Assembly: GCA_016190505.1 (NCBI GenBank)
Contig: JACPQM010000092.1
Location: 1-64,000, forward strand
DNA length: 64,000 nt
Direction of reading: 5' to 3'
Source: Chloroflexota bacterium
GTDB taxonomy: Bacteria > Chloroflexota > Dehalococcoidia > JACPQK01
Shown in pieces: positions 34,608-43,292 of the stretch (positions within the stretch are counted from its first letter, which is position 1; every line of letters begins with the position of its first letter). The translations under genes were made by a program, and so were the position numbers. The notes beneath the pieces are model-generated. The model saw nothing but the letters and a program-made list of their open reading frames with translations. It was not told the origin of the DNA and ran no database searches.

Positions 34608-36002
34608 ATGGCTAAGACCACAGAAGGCAAGCGTTTACGTGAGATCGAGGCTTACTTCCAGAAGTACCCCAACGTGCCCCGGGAGATTATTGTCAAGGCC
34701 GACCTGCTCAACCTGGGACATAGCTTCAGCGACGCCGCCCTGGAAGCTGCCTCCGGCGCCCTGGTCAAGTCCTACCGCCTGTTTTCCTACGACCTCATGA
34801 CCATGGCCCAGATGGAGCGCCGCGAGTTCGCCAAGGTCCCCGAGTGGTTTACGATCTTCCAGGGGGACTACGGGCTGCGGCCGGTGACCGTCCAGACCAC
34901 GCTGGCCACCGACTCACCCTATTTGGTGGATGTGATTGATGGGCGTCTGGGCCTGCGCCTGGACGGCCACTCCATTGCCAGCGTCTCTTACCCGCGTCCC
35001 TTCGCCTACTACGCCAGGTCCTTCCCCGACGGCACCGCTTACCGTGACGTCATTGCCTTCGGCGCCTTCGTCACCATCTTCCGAGCTTGCCAGTACTGGG
35101 GCGTCAAAGAGGAGTGCAAGTTCTGCGACATTAACGAGAACGCCCGCCAGATGAAGGAGACGCAGTCCTACACGTTGTCCGCCCCGGTCAAGACGGTGGA
35201 GCAAATCGCCGAGGTGGCCCGAGAGATCGGCCGCGAGGCTGCTTCCGCCGGCTATCCCACGCCGGTGCGTTTCATCCTCACCGGTGGCACCATCACCACC
35301 CAACTCCACGGCAAGGCCGAGGACGACTTCTACCTGGAGTACGCCCAGGCGGTGAAAGGGAGCGGACACCGGCTGCACGTCACCCTACAGACCAACGCCA
35401 AGGACCTGGCGACGCTCAAACGCTACCGGTCGGGAGGTGTGGACTCCCATCACGCCAACATGGAGGTATGGGACGAGCGCTTGTTCCCGTGGGTCTGCCC
35501 GGGCAAGGCCCGCCGGGTAGGGAGAGATGCCTGGATACGCTCGATGCTAGACTCGGTGGACGTATTTGGGGAGGGCGTAGTGCGCCCCAACTTCGTGTGT
35601 GGCGTGGAGATGGCCCGGCCCAACGGCTTCGCCACTGTGGAGGAGGCGGTGCGCTCCACCACCGAGGGCATCGAGTTCCTGATGTCCCACGGGGTAGTGC
35701 CGCGCTTCAACCACTGGCGGCGGGAGCCCCGGGCCTACCTGGCCCGCGAGCACGTTCAGCCTCCGCCGCCCCTCGACTTTTACATCCAGCTTATGCGCAA
35801 CCGGTACGAAGTCTGGAAGAAACACGCCCTGCCCCTACCCTACAGCTACGGCCCTCACCCCGAGGTCAGGTACATGGGCGCGGCGCACGGCACCTACGAT
35901 GACTACGTGTTGCTTACGGAGAAAAAAGACTACGCGCAGCAGGCCATGGCCGCGCTCCAAGACGAAAAGGCCATCATAGGCCTGGGCCTGACGTTCGGCT
36001 AG
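34608..36002 (+). CDS. radical SAM protein with CX8CX2C cluster motif
   Basis: The 464-residue protein has FRACQYWGVKEECKFCDINEN, giving Cys161, Cys170, Cys173 (C-x8-C-x2-C instead of C-x3-C-x2-C), then FILTGGTITTQLHG (the GGE-like SAM region) and LHVTLQTNAKD. The N-terminal 100 residues are family-specific and unrecognised. Function unknown; the fold follows a radical SAM barrel. It stands alone between repeats, near MmgE/PrpD and molybdopterin enzyme genes. Confidence 0.8.
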   Translation: MAKTTEGKRLREIEAYFQKYPNVPREIIVKADLLNLGHSFSDAALEAASGALVKSYRLFSYDLMTMAQMERREFAKVPEWFTIFQGDYGLRPVTVQTTLATDSPYLVDVIDGRLGLRLDGHSIASVSYPRPFAYYARSFPDGTAYRDVIAFGAFVTIFRACQYWGVKEECKFCDINENARQMKETQSYTLSAPVKTVEQIAEVAREIGREAASAGYPTPVRFILTGGTITTQLHGKAEDDFYLEYAQAVKGSGHRLHVTLQTNAKDLATLKRYRSGGVDSHHANMEVWDERLFPWVCPGKARRVGRDAWIRSMLDSVDVFGEGVVRPNFVCGVEMARPNGFATVEEAVRSTTEGIEFLMSHGVVPRFNHWRREPRAYLAREHVQPPPPLDFYIQLMRNRYEVWKKHALPLPYSYGPHPEVRYMGAAHGTYDDYVLLTEKKDYAQQAMAALQDEKAIIGLGLTFG

Positions 36003-36029
36003 AACGTCGGCTTGCGCTGAGCCATGCCA

Positions 36030-36060
36030 GGGCGCCCCGATGCATCGGGGTGCCCCTACG
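36030..36060. repeat. palindrome supplying the stop of the collagen-like gene
   Basis: The perfect core CCCCGATGCATCGGGG (36035-36050) is flanked by AGGGCG and TGCCCCTACG. The CTA at 36056-36058 is the TAG stop of the minus-strand gene. Confidence 0.8.
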
Positions 36061-36730
36061 GCCTTCGGATGAAAATGGGAGCCACGGCCACGACCGCGCC
36101 ACCGACTGAGGCCTTGACTACGTAGCCGTCCGCGATGGTCATCAAGGGGATGGGCACGGCGGCGAAGATGGCGCCGGCAGCGTTGGCGTCAACCGGCTGG
36201 GACCACTTTTGAGGGCCGCCCGTGGTGGTAGCATAGCTCCATTCCAGCACGACCTGCTCGCCGGCGGTAAACCCGGCGCCGTATATCGCGAAGGTGTCCC
36301 CGGCTACAGTGGTAACAGGCAGGACCACCAGGTTCCTGGTGTTGGCTGGGCCAACCGGTCCCGGAACTCCCGGCGGGCCTGGCGGTCCCGCGTCCCCGAT
36401 AGCGCCGGCTGGTCCTTGGGGTCCTTGGGGCCCAACTGGCCCCGTTGATCCCTGGGGTCCCGCGGGGCCGGTAGGCCCTTGAGGTCCTGTGGCGCCTGCC
36501 TCACCGGCTGGCCCTGTCGGGCCGGTTGGCCCTCCTGGCCCCGTCGGGCCGGCAGGCCCGGTAGCGCCGGCTGGTCCGGTGGCGCCGGCTGGGCCAATAG
36601 CGCCCGCGGGGCCGGCAGGGCCGGTTGGCCCAGCGGGACCGGCCACGAACACCGCCGAGACCAGGGCCACCAAAGCCACCAGTAGAGCCCCTGCGGCAAG
36701 AACTCGGGAAACGGTATCTTTCTGGTTCAT
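36056..36730 (-). CDS. collagen-like membrane-anchored protein
   Basis: From ATG 36730: a short basic start, one membrane segment ([21 protein letters not shown]), then about 33 Gly-X-Y triplets ([13 protein letters not shown]...), and a C-terminal beta-rich domain of about 95 residues ([23 protein letters not shown]). It probably forms an extracellular trimeric stalk carrying a small Ig-like head. The gene family has no fixed role. The upstream open stretch to 36853 has no start support. Confidence 0.8.
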   Translation of the reverse strand: MNQKDTVSRVLAAGALLVALVALVSAVFVAGPAGPTGPAGPAGAIGPAGATGPAGATGPAGPTGPGGPTGPTGPAGEAGATGPQGPTGPAGPQGSTGPVGPQGPQGPAGAIGDAGPPGPPGVPGPVGPANTRNLVVLPVTTVAGDTFAIYGAGFTAGEQVVLEWSYATTTGGPQKWSQPVDANAAGAIFAAVPIPLMTIADGYVVKASVGGAVVAVAPIFIRRP

Positions 36731-36866
36731 TGTTGATTGGACCTCAACAGGACCCTGCGGGTTCCAGACCCTTTTTGTACCTTCCGTCACGAGGCCCATA
36801 GCCGGGCCTCGGCATATCGGCCCGAGAATATACCCCTGATTGTCCAGTGTCAAGCCCCAACGGGAT

Positions 36867-37024
36867 GCGGGCTACAGGCTTCGGGCTACAGGCCACGGGC
36901 TACGGGCTACGGGCTACAGGCTTCGGGCCACGGGCTACAGGCTACGGGCTACGGGCTAAGGTCAACGGTCAGCAGACCACGGGCCGTACCTTCCTGAAGT
37001 CTGAAGCCCGCAGCCTGTAGCCCG
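36867..37024. repeat. CGGGCTAC tandem array with inverted copy
   Basis: Repeats of CGGGCTACAGG, CGGGCTACGGG and similar (36867-36959) are followed by an inverted copy (GAAGCCCGCAGCCTGTAGCC, about 37001-37020). The units are too irregular and have no spacers, so this is not a CRISPR. The gap 36731-37163 holds no gene apart from this and the promoter. Confidence 0.7.
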
Positions 37025-37034
37025 GATAGCCCGG

Positions 37035-37063
37035 TTGACAGGCCGCAGCCCTGGTGCTAACGT
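37035..37063 (+). promoter_or_regulatory. promoter for molybdopterin oxidoreductase
   Basis: TTGACA at 37035-37040, 17-base spacer, TAACGT at 37058-37063; about 100 bases before ATG 37164. It shares the consensus -35 with the solute-binding protein genes. Confidence 0.5.
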
Positions 37064-37163
37064 AGGGCCATCCTGAAAAAGCCTGCTCATTGTGGCTCCG
37101 CTTCCCTGAAGCCAAACCGATGGGAGGTGGGACATTGCTTGTGTCAGGAAAGGGAGACTGGTC

Positions 37164-39716
37164 ATGGACCAAACTACAGCAGCGAAAAACCCCAAGGAAG
37201 ACGTGTGGGTGCCCAGCGTGTGCCGCATGTGCGGCAACTGCTGCGGGGTCAAGGTACACCGCGTCAACGGAGTGGTGGTGAAGATCGAGGGGCACCCCGA
37301 TAACCCCCATAACTCCGGACGCATCTGTGCCAAGGGGTTGGCCAACATAATGGGCATCTATGACCCCGTCCGCCCCAAGAAGCCCATGGTCAGGACCAAC
37401 CCTGAGAAAGGGCCGGGCATCGACCCCAAGTGGCGCGAGGCCACCTGGGAGGAGGCGTTGGACCTGGTGGCGTCCGGCATCAAAAAAGTGGTTGCCGAGG
37501 ACCCCCGCAAGCTGGTGGTGTTCCGTGGTACGGGCGAGCCCGACTGGGTGGGCAGCATCATCGCCGCACTGGTGGATGTCTTGGGCACCCCCAACTGGGC
37601 GGGGGGCCCTTTCTTTGCCACCCACGTGGATGCCTGCTACCTGATCAACGGCACCATGCATGTGGAAATTGACTTGCCCCGCTGCAAGTACCTGCTGCTT
37701 TTCGGCTCGCAGCGTGGGGGCAGCGTGGGCCACGATACCATGCGGGCCGCCCGGGAGATGGCCGAAGCTCGTGCCCGGGGCATGAAGCTGGTGGTGATAG
37801 ACCCTATGCGCTCTCCCATCGGCTCCCAGGCCAACGAGTGGGTGCCCATCAGGCCCGGCACCGATGGGGCGATGGCCCTGGCCATGGCCCACGTGTTGGT
37901 CAACGAGTTGGGGCTATACGACGCGCCCTTCTTCCAGAAACATACCAATGCCCCATACCTCGTACAGCCCGATGGCCACTACGCTCGGGAAAGGGCGACG
38001 GGCAAGCCCCTGGTGTGGGACCCAACAAAGCAGAAAGCTTGCCCGTTCGACGCTTGTGCAGCGCCAGCCATAGAGGGGATTTACCAGGTGGATGGCGCAT
38101 CTTGCCAGCCCGCCTTCCTCAAGCTGAAGGAACAGCTCAAGCAATACACGCCCGAGGCTGCGGAGAAGGCGACCACGGTGCCCGCCGGCACCATCCGGCG
38201 GTTGGCGCGGGAGTTCGGTGAGGCGGCCTGCATTGGCAGCACCACCGTGATCGAGGGCCATGAGATGCCCTACCGGCCAGCCTGCACCTTCTGCGATAGC
38301 CGGGGCCTGTCCTCCCACCAGTTTGGCCTGTGGGGCAGCATGAACGTGCATTTGCTGAACCTCATTGTGGGCGCCCTGGATATGCCTGGGGGCAGCCTGA
38401 GCACAAATGCCATCGGCCCCGGCGGCAAACTGCGCGTGGAAGTGAGCAACGAAGGGCTGGCGGTCGCCGATTCCGCAGAGGTCCGCTCCTACCCGCCCCG
38501 GCAGCCCCAGCCGCCTCAGACGGTACACATGCGGGAGCTACTGCCCTTGGGCCGGGCCATGGGCACCATCATGATGAATACCAGCGTGCTCCAGCGCCCT
38601 GACCTCCTGCCCTACAAGCCCGAGATGCTGGTCCTCAACAACTTCAACATGATGATGTCTGGCGTTGACCCGGCCACCCTGTCCGCGGCGCTGCGCAAGT
38701 TCTCCTTCGTGGTCGTCATGTCGGACAAGATGACCGAGACCGCTGAGATGGCCGACGTGTTTCTCCCCATGCTCCAGCCGGCGCAACGGATGGACTTCCC
38801 CATGAACTCCATTCGGGGCTGGATCAATGGCGACCAGTGGTACTACACGTTTCGCCAGCCGGTGCTGCCCGCCGAGATGGTGGGCAAGCACATCGCCGAC
38901 GTGTATTTCGAGCTGGCCGAGCGACTGGGGGTCCTGGGCCAGGTCAACGCCCGGCTGAGCTCGTCACTGAACCTGAAGGGGCCACTCCAACTGACGGCGG
39001 CCCGGAAGCATAGTCCGGGCGAGGTGCTGGACCGCTCGATGAAGTCCATGTTCGACGAGGAGCACGGGCTACAGTGGTTCAGGGAGAAGAGCTTTCTGGC
39101 TTTCCCCCGCACACTGGACCAGAAGTACCCGCGGGGCGCGACCGACAGGTTGCCCCGGGTGCCCATTTACTTCGAGTTCCTGATTGACACCGGACAGCAG
39201 TTGGAGAGCGTGGTCAAGGAGCTGGGGCTGGACCTCGATACCAAAGGCTATCAGCCGCTGCCCTGCTGGCACCCGTGCTCCGCCCAGAAGGATGCCCCCC
39301 GCGACTACGACCTGTCGCTGGTCAACTACAAGCTGGCCTTCCACAGCTATACCATGACCCAGGACAACCCCTGGCTGGCTGAGGTGGCCGACCATCATCC
39401 TTACGCCTACAAGGTGATCCTGAACCAGGAGACCGCCGCTCGCAAAGGCATCAAGGACGGTGAGCCGGTGGTCATCGAGACGGCGTGGGGCCACAAGGAG
39501 CAGGCTATCGCCAAGCTGTCGCAGTGTATCCATCCGGAGGTCATTGGTGTCGCTGGGTCCTTCGGCCACTGGTCCCTGGGGCGGCCCCTCAAGCGGCACC
39601 ACGGCATCCACTTCAACTCCATGGTGCCCTACAACCTGAAGCAGGTTGATGCCATGGCCGGGCTCATGGACGCCTGCGTGCGGGTGAAGATCAGCCCGGG
39701 ACGCCACAGGGCCTAG
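37164..39716 (+). CDS. molybdopterin oxidoreductase catalytic subunit (paralogue A)
   Basis: This is an 850-residue DMSO-reductase-family protein. The [4Fe-4S] site is VCRMCGNCCG...GRICAKG (Cys20, Cys23, Cys27, Cys55). Cys158 in THVDACYLINGTMH aligns with the Mo-ligand Cys of the thiosulfate/polysulfide reductase type. IRPGTDGAMALAMAHVL, MPGGSLSTNAIG and DVFLPMLQPAQRMDFPMNS follow the family order, and the C-terminal MGD domain is complete. No Tat signal, so cytoplasmic. No iron-sulphur or membrane subunit is adjacent. A close paralogue lies at 53565-56135. Confidence 0.9.
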   Translation: MDQTTAAKNPKEDVWVPSVCRMCGNCCGVKVHRVNGVVVKIEGHPDNPHNSGRICAKGLANIMGIYDPVRPKKPMVRTNPEKGPGIDPKWREATWEEALDLVASGIKKVVAEDPRKLVVFRGTGEPDWVGSIIAALVDVLGTPNWAGGPFFATHVDACYLINGTMHVEIDLPRCKYLLLFGSQRGGSVGHDTMRAAREMAEARARGMKLVVIDPMRSPIGSQANEWVPIRPGTDGAMALAMAHVLVNELGLYDAPFFQKHTNAPYLVQPDGHYARERATGKPLVWDPTKQKACPFDACAAPAIEGIYQVDGASCQPAFLKLKEQLKQYTPEAAEKATTVPAGTIRRLAREFGEAACIGSTTVIEGHEMPYRPACTFCDSRGLSSHQFGLWGSMNVHLLNLIVGALDMPGGSLSTNAIGPGGKLRVEVSNEGLAVADSAEVRSYPPRQPQPPQTVHMRELLPLGRAMGTIMMNTSVLQRPDLLPYKPEMLVLNNFNMMMSGVDPATLSAALRKFSFVVVMSDKMTETAEMADVFLPMLQPAQRMDFPMNSIRGWINGDQWYYTFRQPVLPAEMVGKHIADVYFELAERLGVLGQVNARLSSSLNLKGPLQLTAARKHSPGEVLDRSMKSMFDEEHGLQWFREKSFLAFPRTLDQKYPRGATDRLPRVPIYFEFLIDTGQQLESVVKELGLDLDTKGYQPLPCWHPCSAQKDAPRDYDLSLVNYKLAFHSYTMTQDNPWLAEVADHHPYAYKVILNQETAARKGIKDGEPVVIETAWGHKEQAIAKLSQCIHPEVIGVAGSFGHWSLGRPLKRHHGIHFNSMVPYNLKQVDAMAGLMDACVRVKISPGRHRA

Positions 39717-40390
39717 CCCTTGATTTCTATGCCCCCGAAGACGACGGTGCCGGTGACCACCAGGTGCGGGGCGCCGTCGCCGCTGGCAGTTTCGACCCGG
39801 TGGCGCTTGTCTTCGGTGCCTCCGAACAGCACGAAGGCGTCGGTCCGGACCACCCAATCGGGGGGGACCTTGATTTCCACCCCGCCCATGACCGCGGTCA
39901 CCTCTAGAGTGGCGGGCCGTTCCGCGACCTCGGCGCCCCGCAAGTCCAGGTCTACGCCTCCCATCACCGCCGTCACCTGGCCACCCTTGTAGCCTCGGGA
40001 GGTCACCCGCCGTTCGGCCCCGCCCATGACGGCCACCACGTCTATGTCGTCATGCCCGGCCTGTTCTCTGGCCCTGCCCCGCAGGTGGGAGCCGCCGATC
40101 AGCACCAATATGCCCACGAAGATGAGCAGGGCCGGCCACCACTTGCCTAGAGGCTCACCCAGGACCAGGAGTTGGACGAAGCCGGCGATGGCGATCATCC
40201 AGAGCGGGCCGACGATGTCCCTGAACCCGCTGGCCGCCATTCGCCAGACCGCCCACAGGATGAACGCTGATGGTATCCATCGGGCTACGCCTATGGTGAC
40301 GGCGCCGGTGGTGTTGAGGAGAAGAAGTACGCCAAGAAGTACGACTATTACCCCGATGACTACGCGGTCCGGGACAGCTCTCTGCTTCAT
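39713..40390 (-). CDS. LiaF-like membrane protein
   Basis: From ATG 40390 (225 residues): four hydrophobic segments (VVIGVIVVLLGVLLLL, IPSAFILWAVWRMA, VGPLWMIAIAGFVQLLVL, WWPALLIFVGILVLIGG) then a soluble beta-rich domain with repeated VMGG units (VVAVMGGAERRV, VTAVMGGVDLDL, VTAVMGGVEIKV). This is the LiaF/cell-wall-stress response pattern. Its stop overlaps that of the convergent oxidoreductase gene in a shared CTAG. Confidence 0.8.
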   Translation of the reverse strand: MKQRAVPDRVVIGVIVVLLGVLLLLNTTGAVTIGVARWIPSAFILWAVWRMAASGFRDIVGPLWMIAIAGFVQLLVLGEPLGKWWPALLIFVGILVLIGGSHLRGRAREQAGHDDIDVVAVMGGAERRVTSRGYKGGQVTAVMGGVDLDLRGAEVAERPATLEVTAVMGGVEIKVPPDWVVRTDAFVLFGGTEDKRHRVETASGDGAPHLVVTGTVVFGGIEIKG

Positions 40391-40659
40391 GGCACCCTCC
40401 CGTTGGCACGTGGTCCGATGCTGGCGAACGCCATCTCCTGGGCCCATTCAGGGGGCCTGGCCAGGGGGGGCCTGGTCAGGGCAGTCCAATTATAGCACGC
40501 ACCGAGGCGTGAATAGGCCAGGCTGGCCTTGGCATCTTCGCCTTCTCGTCTGTGGTGGTCCCCACCACCGGTCCGGCGGGCGGCCTCTGCTATACTGGTG
40601 TGAATGCCCTGGTCGGGGGGCCAGGCCATCAGTCTGTAGAGGGTAAGGAGGAGGAGGGG

Positions 40660-40905
40660 ATGCCCAAGTACATGGACTACCACAGGACGTTGCCTCCAGC
40701 GGACATAGTGGAGAAAGTCGCCAGCGCCATAAGGCAGGGGCGGCCCAACGAGTTCGGCATGAGGCCGATAAACGTGTTCGCGGGCAAGAGAGAGGTCTGG
40801 TGCTTGACTGAGGCCCCCAATGCTGAAGCTGTCCTGAAGAGCCATGAGTCTCTCGGAGTCAAAATCGGTGCGGGGGATGTTTCGGAGGTAAGCACGCTGG
40901 TCTAG
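40660..40905 (+). CDS. DUF4242-type small protein
   Basis: The 81-residue ferredoxin-fold-like protein begins MPKYMDYHRTLPP and has VWCLTEAPNAEAVLKSHESLG, matching DUF4242 (some relatives bind nickel). ATG 40660 has AAGGAGGAGGGG upstream. A hairpin terminator follows closely, so it is probably monocistronic. Confidence 0.75.
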   Translation: MPKYMDYHRTLPPADIVEKVASAIRQGRPNEFGMRPINVFAGKREVWCLTEAPNAEAVLKSHESLGVKIGAGDVSEVSTLV

Positions 40906-40921
40906 GGTCTACAGCATCATC

Positions 40922-40957
40922 AACGTAGAGGGCCCCACCCACGGGCCCTCTACGTTT
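40922..40957 (+). terminator. intrinsic terminator after DUF4242 gene
   Basis: A stem of at least 12 bp (CGTAGAGGGCCC/GGGCCCTCTACG, extended by two A-T pairs) with a 7-base loop is followed by TTTATT. It is the best terminator in the window. Confidence 0.8.
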
Positions 40958-41077
40958 ATTATGCGTGGGTTGTGGGGCCCATTGGTGAGTAACCCATACA
41001 CCAGCGCTCAGGGGTGTTGACCCCTTGCGCCGCGTCGGCGCTTGGGGTTAAAGTAAGCCCATCCTGCCGTGCGATGT

Positions 41078-41101
41078 AGTGGCGATTCATGAATCGCCAC
41101 T
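41078..41101. repeat. perfect 24-bp palindrome
   Basis: Arms begin AGTGGCGATTCA and meet without a loop. It lies upstream of the OYE-like gene, in a gap (40958-41168) with no gene. It could be an operator, but the sequence style fits the dispersed palindromes better. Confidence 0.7.
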
Positions 41102-41168
41102 GCGTTGCCTCTGCGGCAGTGACGGAGCCGCCAGGCCCGGCGACTCGTAACATGAAAGGAGATTGTGC

Positions 41169-43100
41169 GTGACCTCGCTAACCAAACTGTTTGATCCGGC
41201 CAGTATCAAGGGAGTACCCGTACGCAACCGCCTGGTCTTTCCCCCCATGGCTACCTACTTCGCCCGGGATGGTCATGTCAGCGACGAACAGATAGCCTAC
41301 TACACCGAGAAGGCGCGTGGGGGCGCCGGACTGGTCATCGTCGAGGCCAACCTGGTCTTGGAGCAGGGCGCCGAGCCCATGCACATGGCCATCTATCACG
41401 ACCGGTTTATTCCCGGGCTTCGGGAGCTGGCCCGGGCCATCAAGGCGCAGGGGGCCATGGCCGGCATCCAGCTCTGCCACTTCGGCGAGGCCACGCCCGA
41501 CCCGGTGGGGCCCTCTGCCTCACCTTTCAAGTATCTCGACTCAAACACCCGTGCGCTCTCCCGCCAGGACATCGCCGGTCTGGTGGAGGCCTTTGCCGAA
41601 GGGGCTCGCCGCGCCCGTGAGTCCGGTTTTGATCTGGCGGAGTTCCACGGCGCCCGCGGCTACCTCATCAGCGCTTTCCTCTCCCCCTTGAGCAACCGTC
41701 GCTCTGACGAGTACGGTGGCAGCGTTGAAGGCCGCACCCGCTTCGCCCGGGAGATCGTCATCGCTGCCCGGGAGAGGGTGGGCGCCAGCTTTGCGCTGGG
41801 GTTCCGCATGAACGGCTCGGACTTCGTGGAGGGAGGCATCACCATCGAAGACGCGGTGGAGCAAGCCCGGCTCCTGGTGGGTGCCGGAATAGACGTGCTC
41901 CACGTCATGGGAGGCACCCGCTGGGGTGGGGCCTGGCGCGGCTTCAGCTTCCTTTCGCCGCCGGCGCCCATGGTGTCCCTGGCCGAGGCGGTGAAGAAGG
42001 CGTTGCCTCAAGTGCCGGTGATCACCGTGGGCCGCATCCACGACCCGCCCCTGGCCGACCGCATATTGCGCGAGGGCAAGGCCGACTTCGTGGCTATGGG
42101 ACGCGGCCTGCTGGCCGATCCTGAGTTGCCCAACAAGGCCCGCGAGGGGCGACTGGACGACATCCGCCGCTGCATCGCCTGCTACTGGTGCACCGCCGAC
42201 GCGGGCAGCCGGGACACCGTCAAGTACCCGGGGCTGTGCTGCTGTGTCAATCCCTCCCTGTCCTTCATCTGGCGCAGGCAGAGCTACCCCGGGGAGCGGG
42301 TCACCAGCGGCAAGAAGGTCATGGTAATTGGGGGTGGGCTGGCCGGAATGGAGGCTGCCAAGGACCTGGCGCTGCGGGGCCACCGGGTATCCCTGTACGA
42401 GCGGACTGGTCGGCTGGGTGGGCAGTGGAACATCGCCGAGGTCCAGGACTATAAGAAGGACAACGAGTTCCCTCGCCTTCCCCGGCAACTGGAGGCGGCG
42501 CTGGCGCCGGCGGGCGTGGAGGTCCACCTCAACGCCGAGGTCAACCGGAGCGTGGTCGAGGCGGAGCGCCCTGACGCCATCATCGTGGCCACCGGGGCCA
42601 GCCCGCTTACCCCGGACATCCCGGGCGCGGACTTGCCCAACGTGGTTCAGGCGGTGGATGTGCTGGAGGGCACGGCCCGCGTGGGCGACACGGTGGCTGT
42701 GCTGGGCGGGCGCTATGTGGGGTTGGAGACTGCCCTCCATCTGGCAGAGCGGGGCAAGCAACGGGTGTATCTGCTAACGCGCAGCAAGCTGGGGCGGGGG
42801 CTTCACCCGCACATCAAAAAGAGCCTCAAGGACAAGCTCATCGAGCACGGGGTCTACCTGTTCTCTGATTCTCCCGTGGTGGAGATACTGCCCAATGGCC
42901 TGCGCTTCCTGGATGACGACGAGTACCGGTTCCTGCCCGTGGACACCGTGGTGCTGGCCCTGGGCTACAAGACCGAAGATGGGCTGGCGCGGGAGCTGAA
43001 GGGCCTGGCGCCCGAGGTGCACGTCATCGCCGATGCCCTGGAGCCTCGGGACGCCTTCACCGCCATGCACGAGGCGGCGGACATCGCCAGCCGGCTTTAG
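41169..43100 (+). CDS. old-yellow-enzyme/FAD-dependent oxidoreductase (dienoyl-CoA reductase-like)
   Basis: The N-terminal FMN TIM barrel (about 1-335; LFDPASIKGVPVRNRLVFPPM, HGARGYLISAFLSPLSNRRSDEYGG, FVAMGRGLLADP) is followed by a Cys-rich segment (CIACYWC...LCCCVNP) and a C-terminal FAD/NAD domain (VMVIGGGLAGMEAAKDLALRG, VAVLGGRYVGLETA). The layout is that of 2,4-dienoyl-CoA reductase, BaiCD and trimethylamine dehydrogenase. The Fe-S spacing C-x2-C-x2-C differs from the usual C-x2-C-x3-C. GTG 41169 is preferred, with AAAGGAG upstream. Probably a reductase of an unsaturated acyl or cyclic substrate. Confidence 0.88.
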   Translation: MTSLTKLFDPASIKGVPVRNRLVFPPMATYFARDGHVSDEQIAYYTEKARGGAGLVIVEANLVLEQGAEPMHMAIYHDRFIPGLRELARAIKAQGAMAGIQLCHFGEATPDPVGPSASPFKYLDSNTRALSRQDIAGLVEAFAEGARRARESGFDLAEFHGARGYLISAFLSPLSNRRSDEYGGSVEGRTRFAREIVIAARERVGASFALGFRMNGSDFVEGGITIEDAVEQARLLVGAGIDVLHVMGGTRWGGAWRGFSFLSPPAPMVSLAEAVKKALPQVPVITVGRIHDPPLADRILREGKADFVAMGRGLLADPELPNKAREGRLDDIRRCIACYWCTADAGSRDTVKYPGLCCCVNPSLSFIWRRQSYPGERVTSGKKVMVIGGGLAGMEAAKDLALRGHRVSLYERTGRLGGQWNIAEVQDYKKDNEFPRLPRQLEAALAPAGVEVHLNAEVNRSVVEAERPDAIIVATGASPLTPDIPGADLPNVVQAVDVLEGTARVGDTVAVLGGRYVGLETALHLAERGKQRVYLLTRSKLGRGLHPHIKKSLKDKLIEHGVYLFSDSPVVEILPNGLRFLDDDEYRFLPVDTVVLALGYKTEDGLARELKGLAPEVHVIADALEPRDAFTAMHEAADIASRL

Positions 43101-43218
43101 TCTCGCCGGACGCTGGACGTCGCTGCGCTGCCGGCGCCGCGCCCATCCGGCCACGGTTAAACGTAGCCAGACGCAACTCAATAGCTGTTAGGCGCCGGTT
43201 TCGGGCGGGATGCACGGC

Positions 43219-43247
43219 TTGACAGCAGGACGTTGCCGTGATAGACT
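43219..43247 (+). promoter_or_regulatory. promoter of first solute-binding protein gene
   Basis: TTGACA (43219-43224), 17-base spacer, TAGACT (43242-43247). The same elements occur before the tandem paralogue at 45220, including a following CGGCGCA, so the leader was duplicated with the gene. Confidence 0.75.
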
Positions 43248-43292
43248 CGGCGCATCTTCCCCAAGCCAGTACGGTCTAGCCAGGAGGGTGCG

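Noticed and set aside
36867-36960. CRISPR-like array
   Set aside because: Units of 7-11 bases, irregular, no unique spacers, no cas genes.
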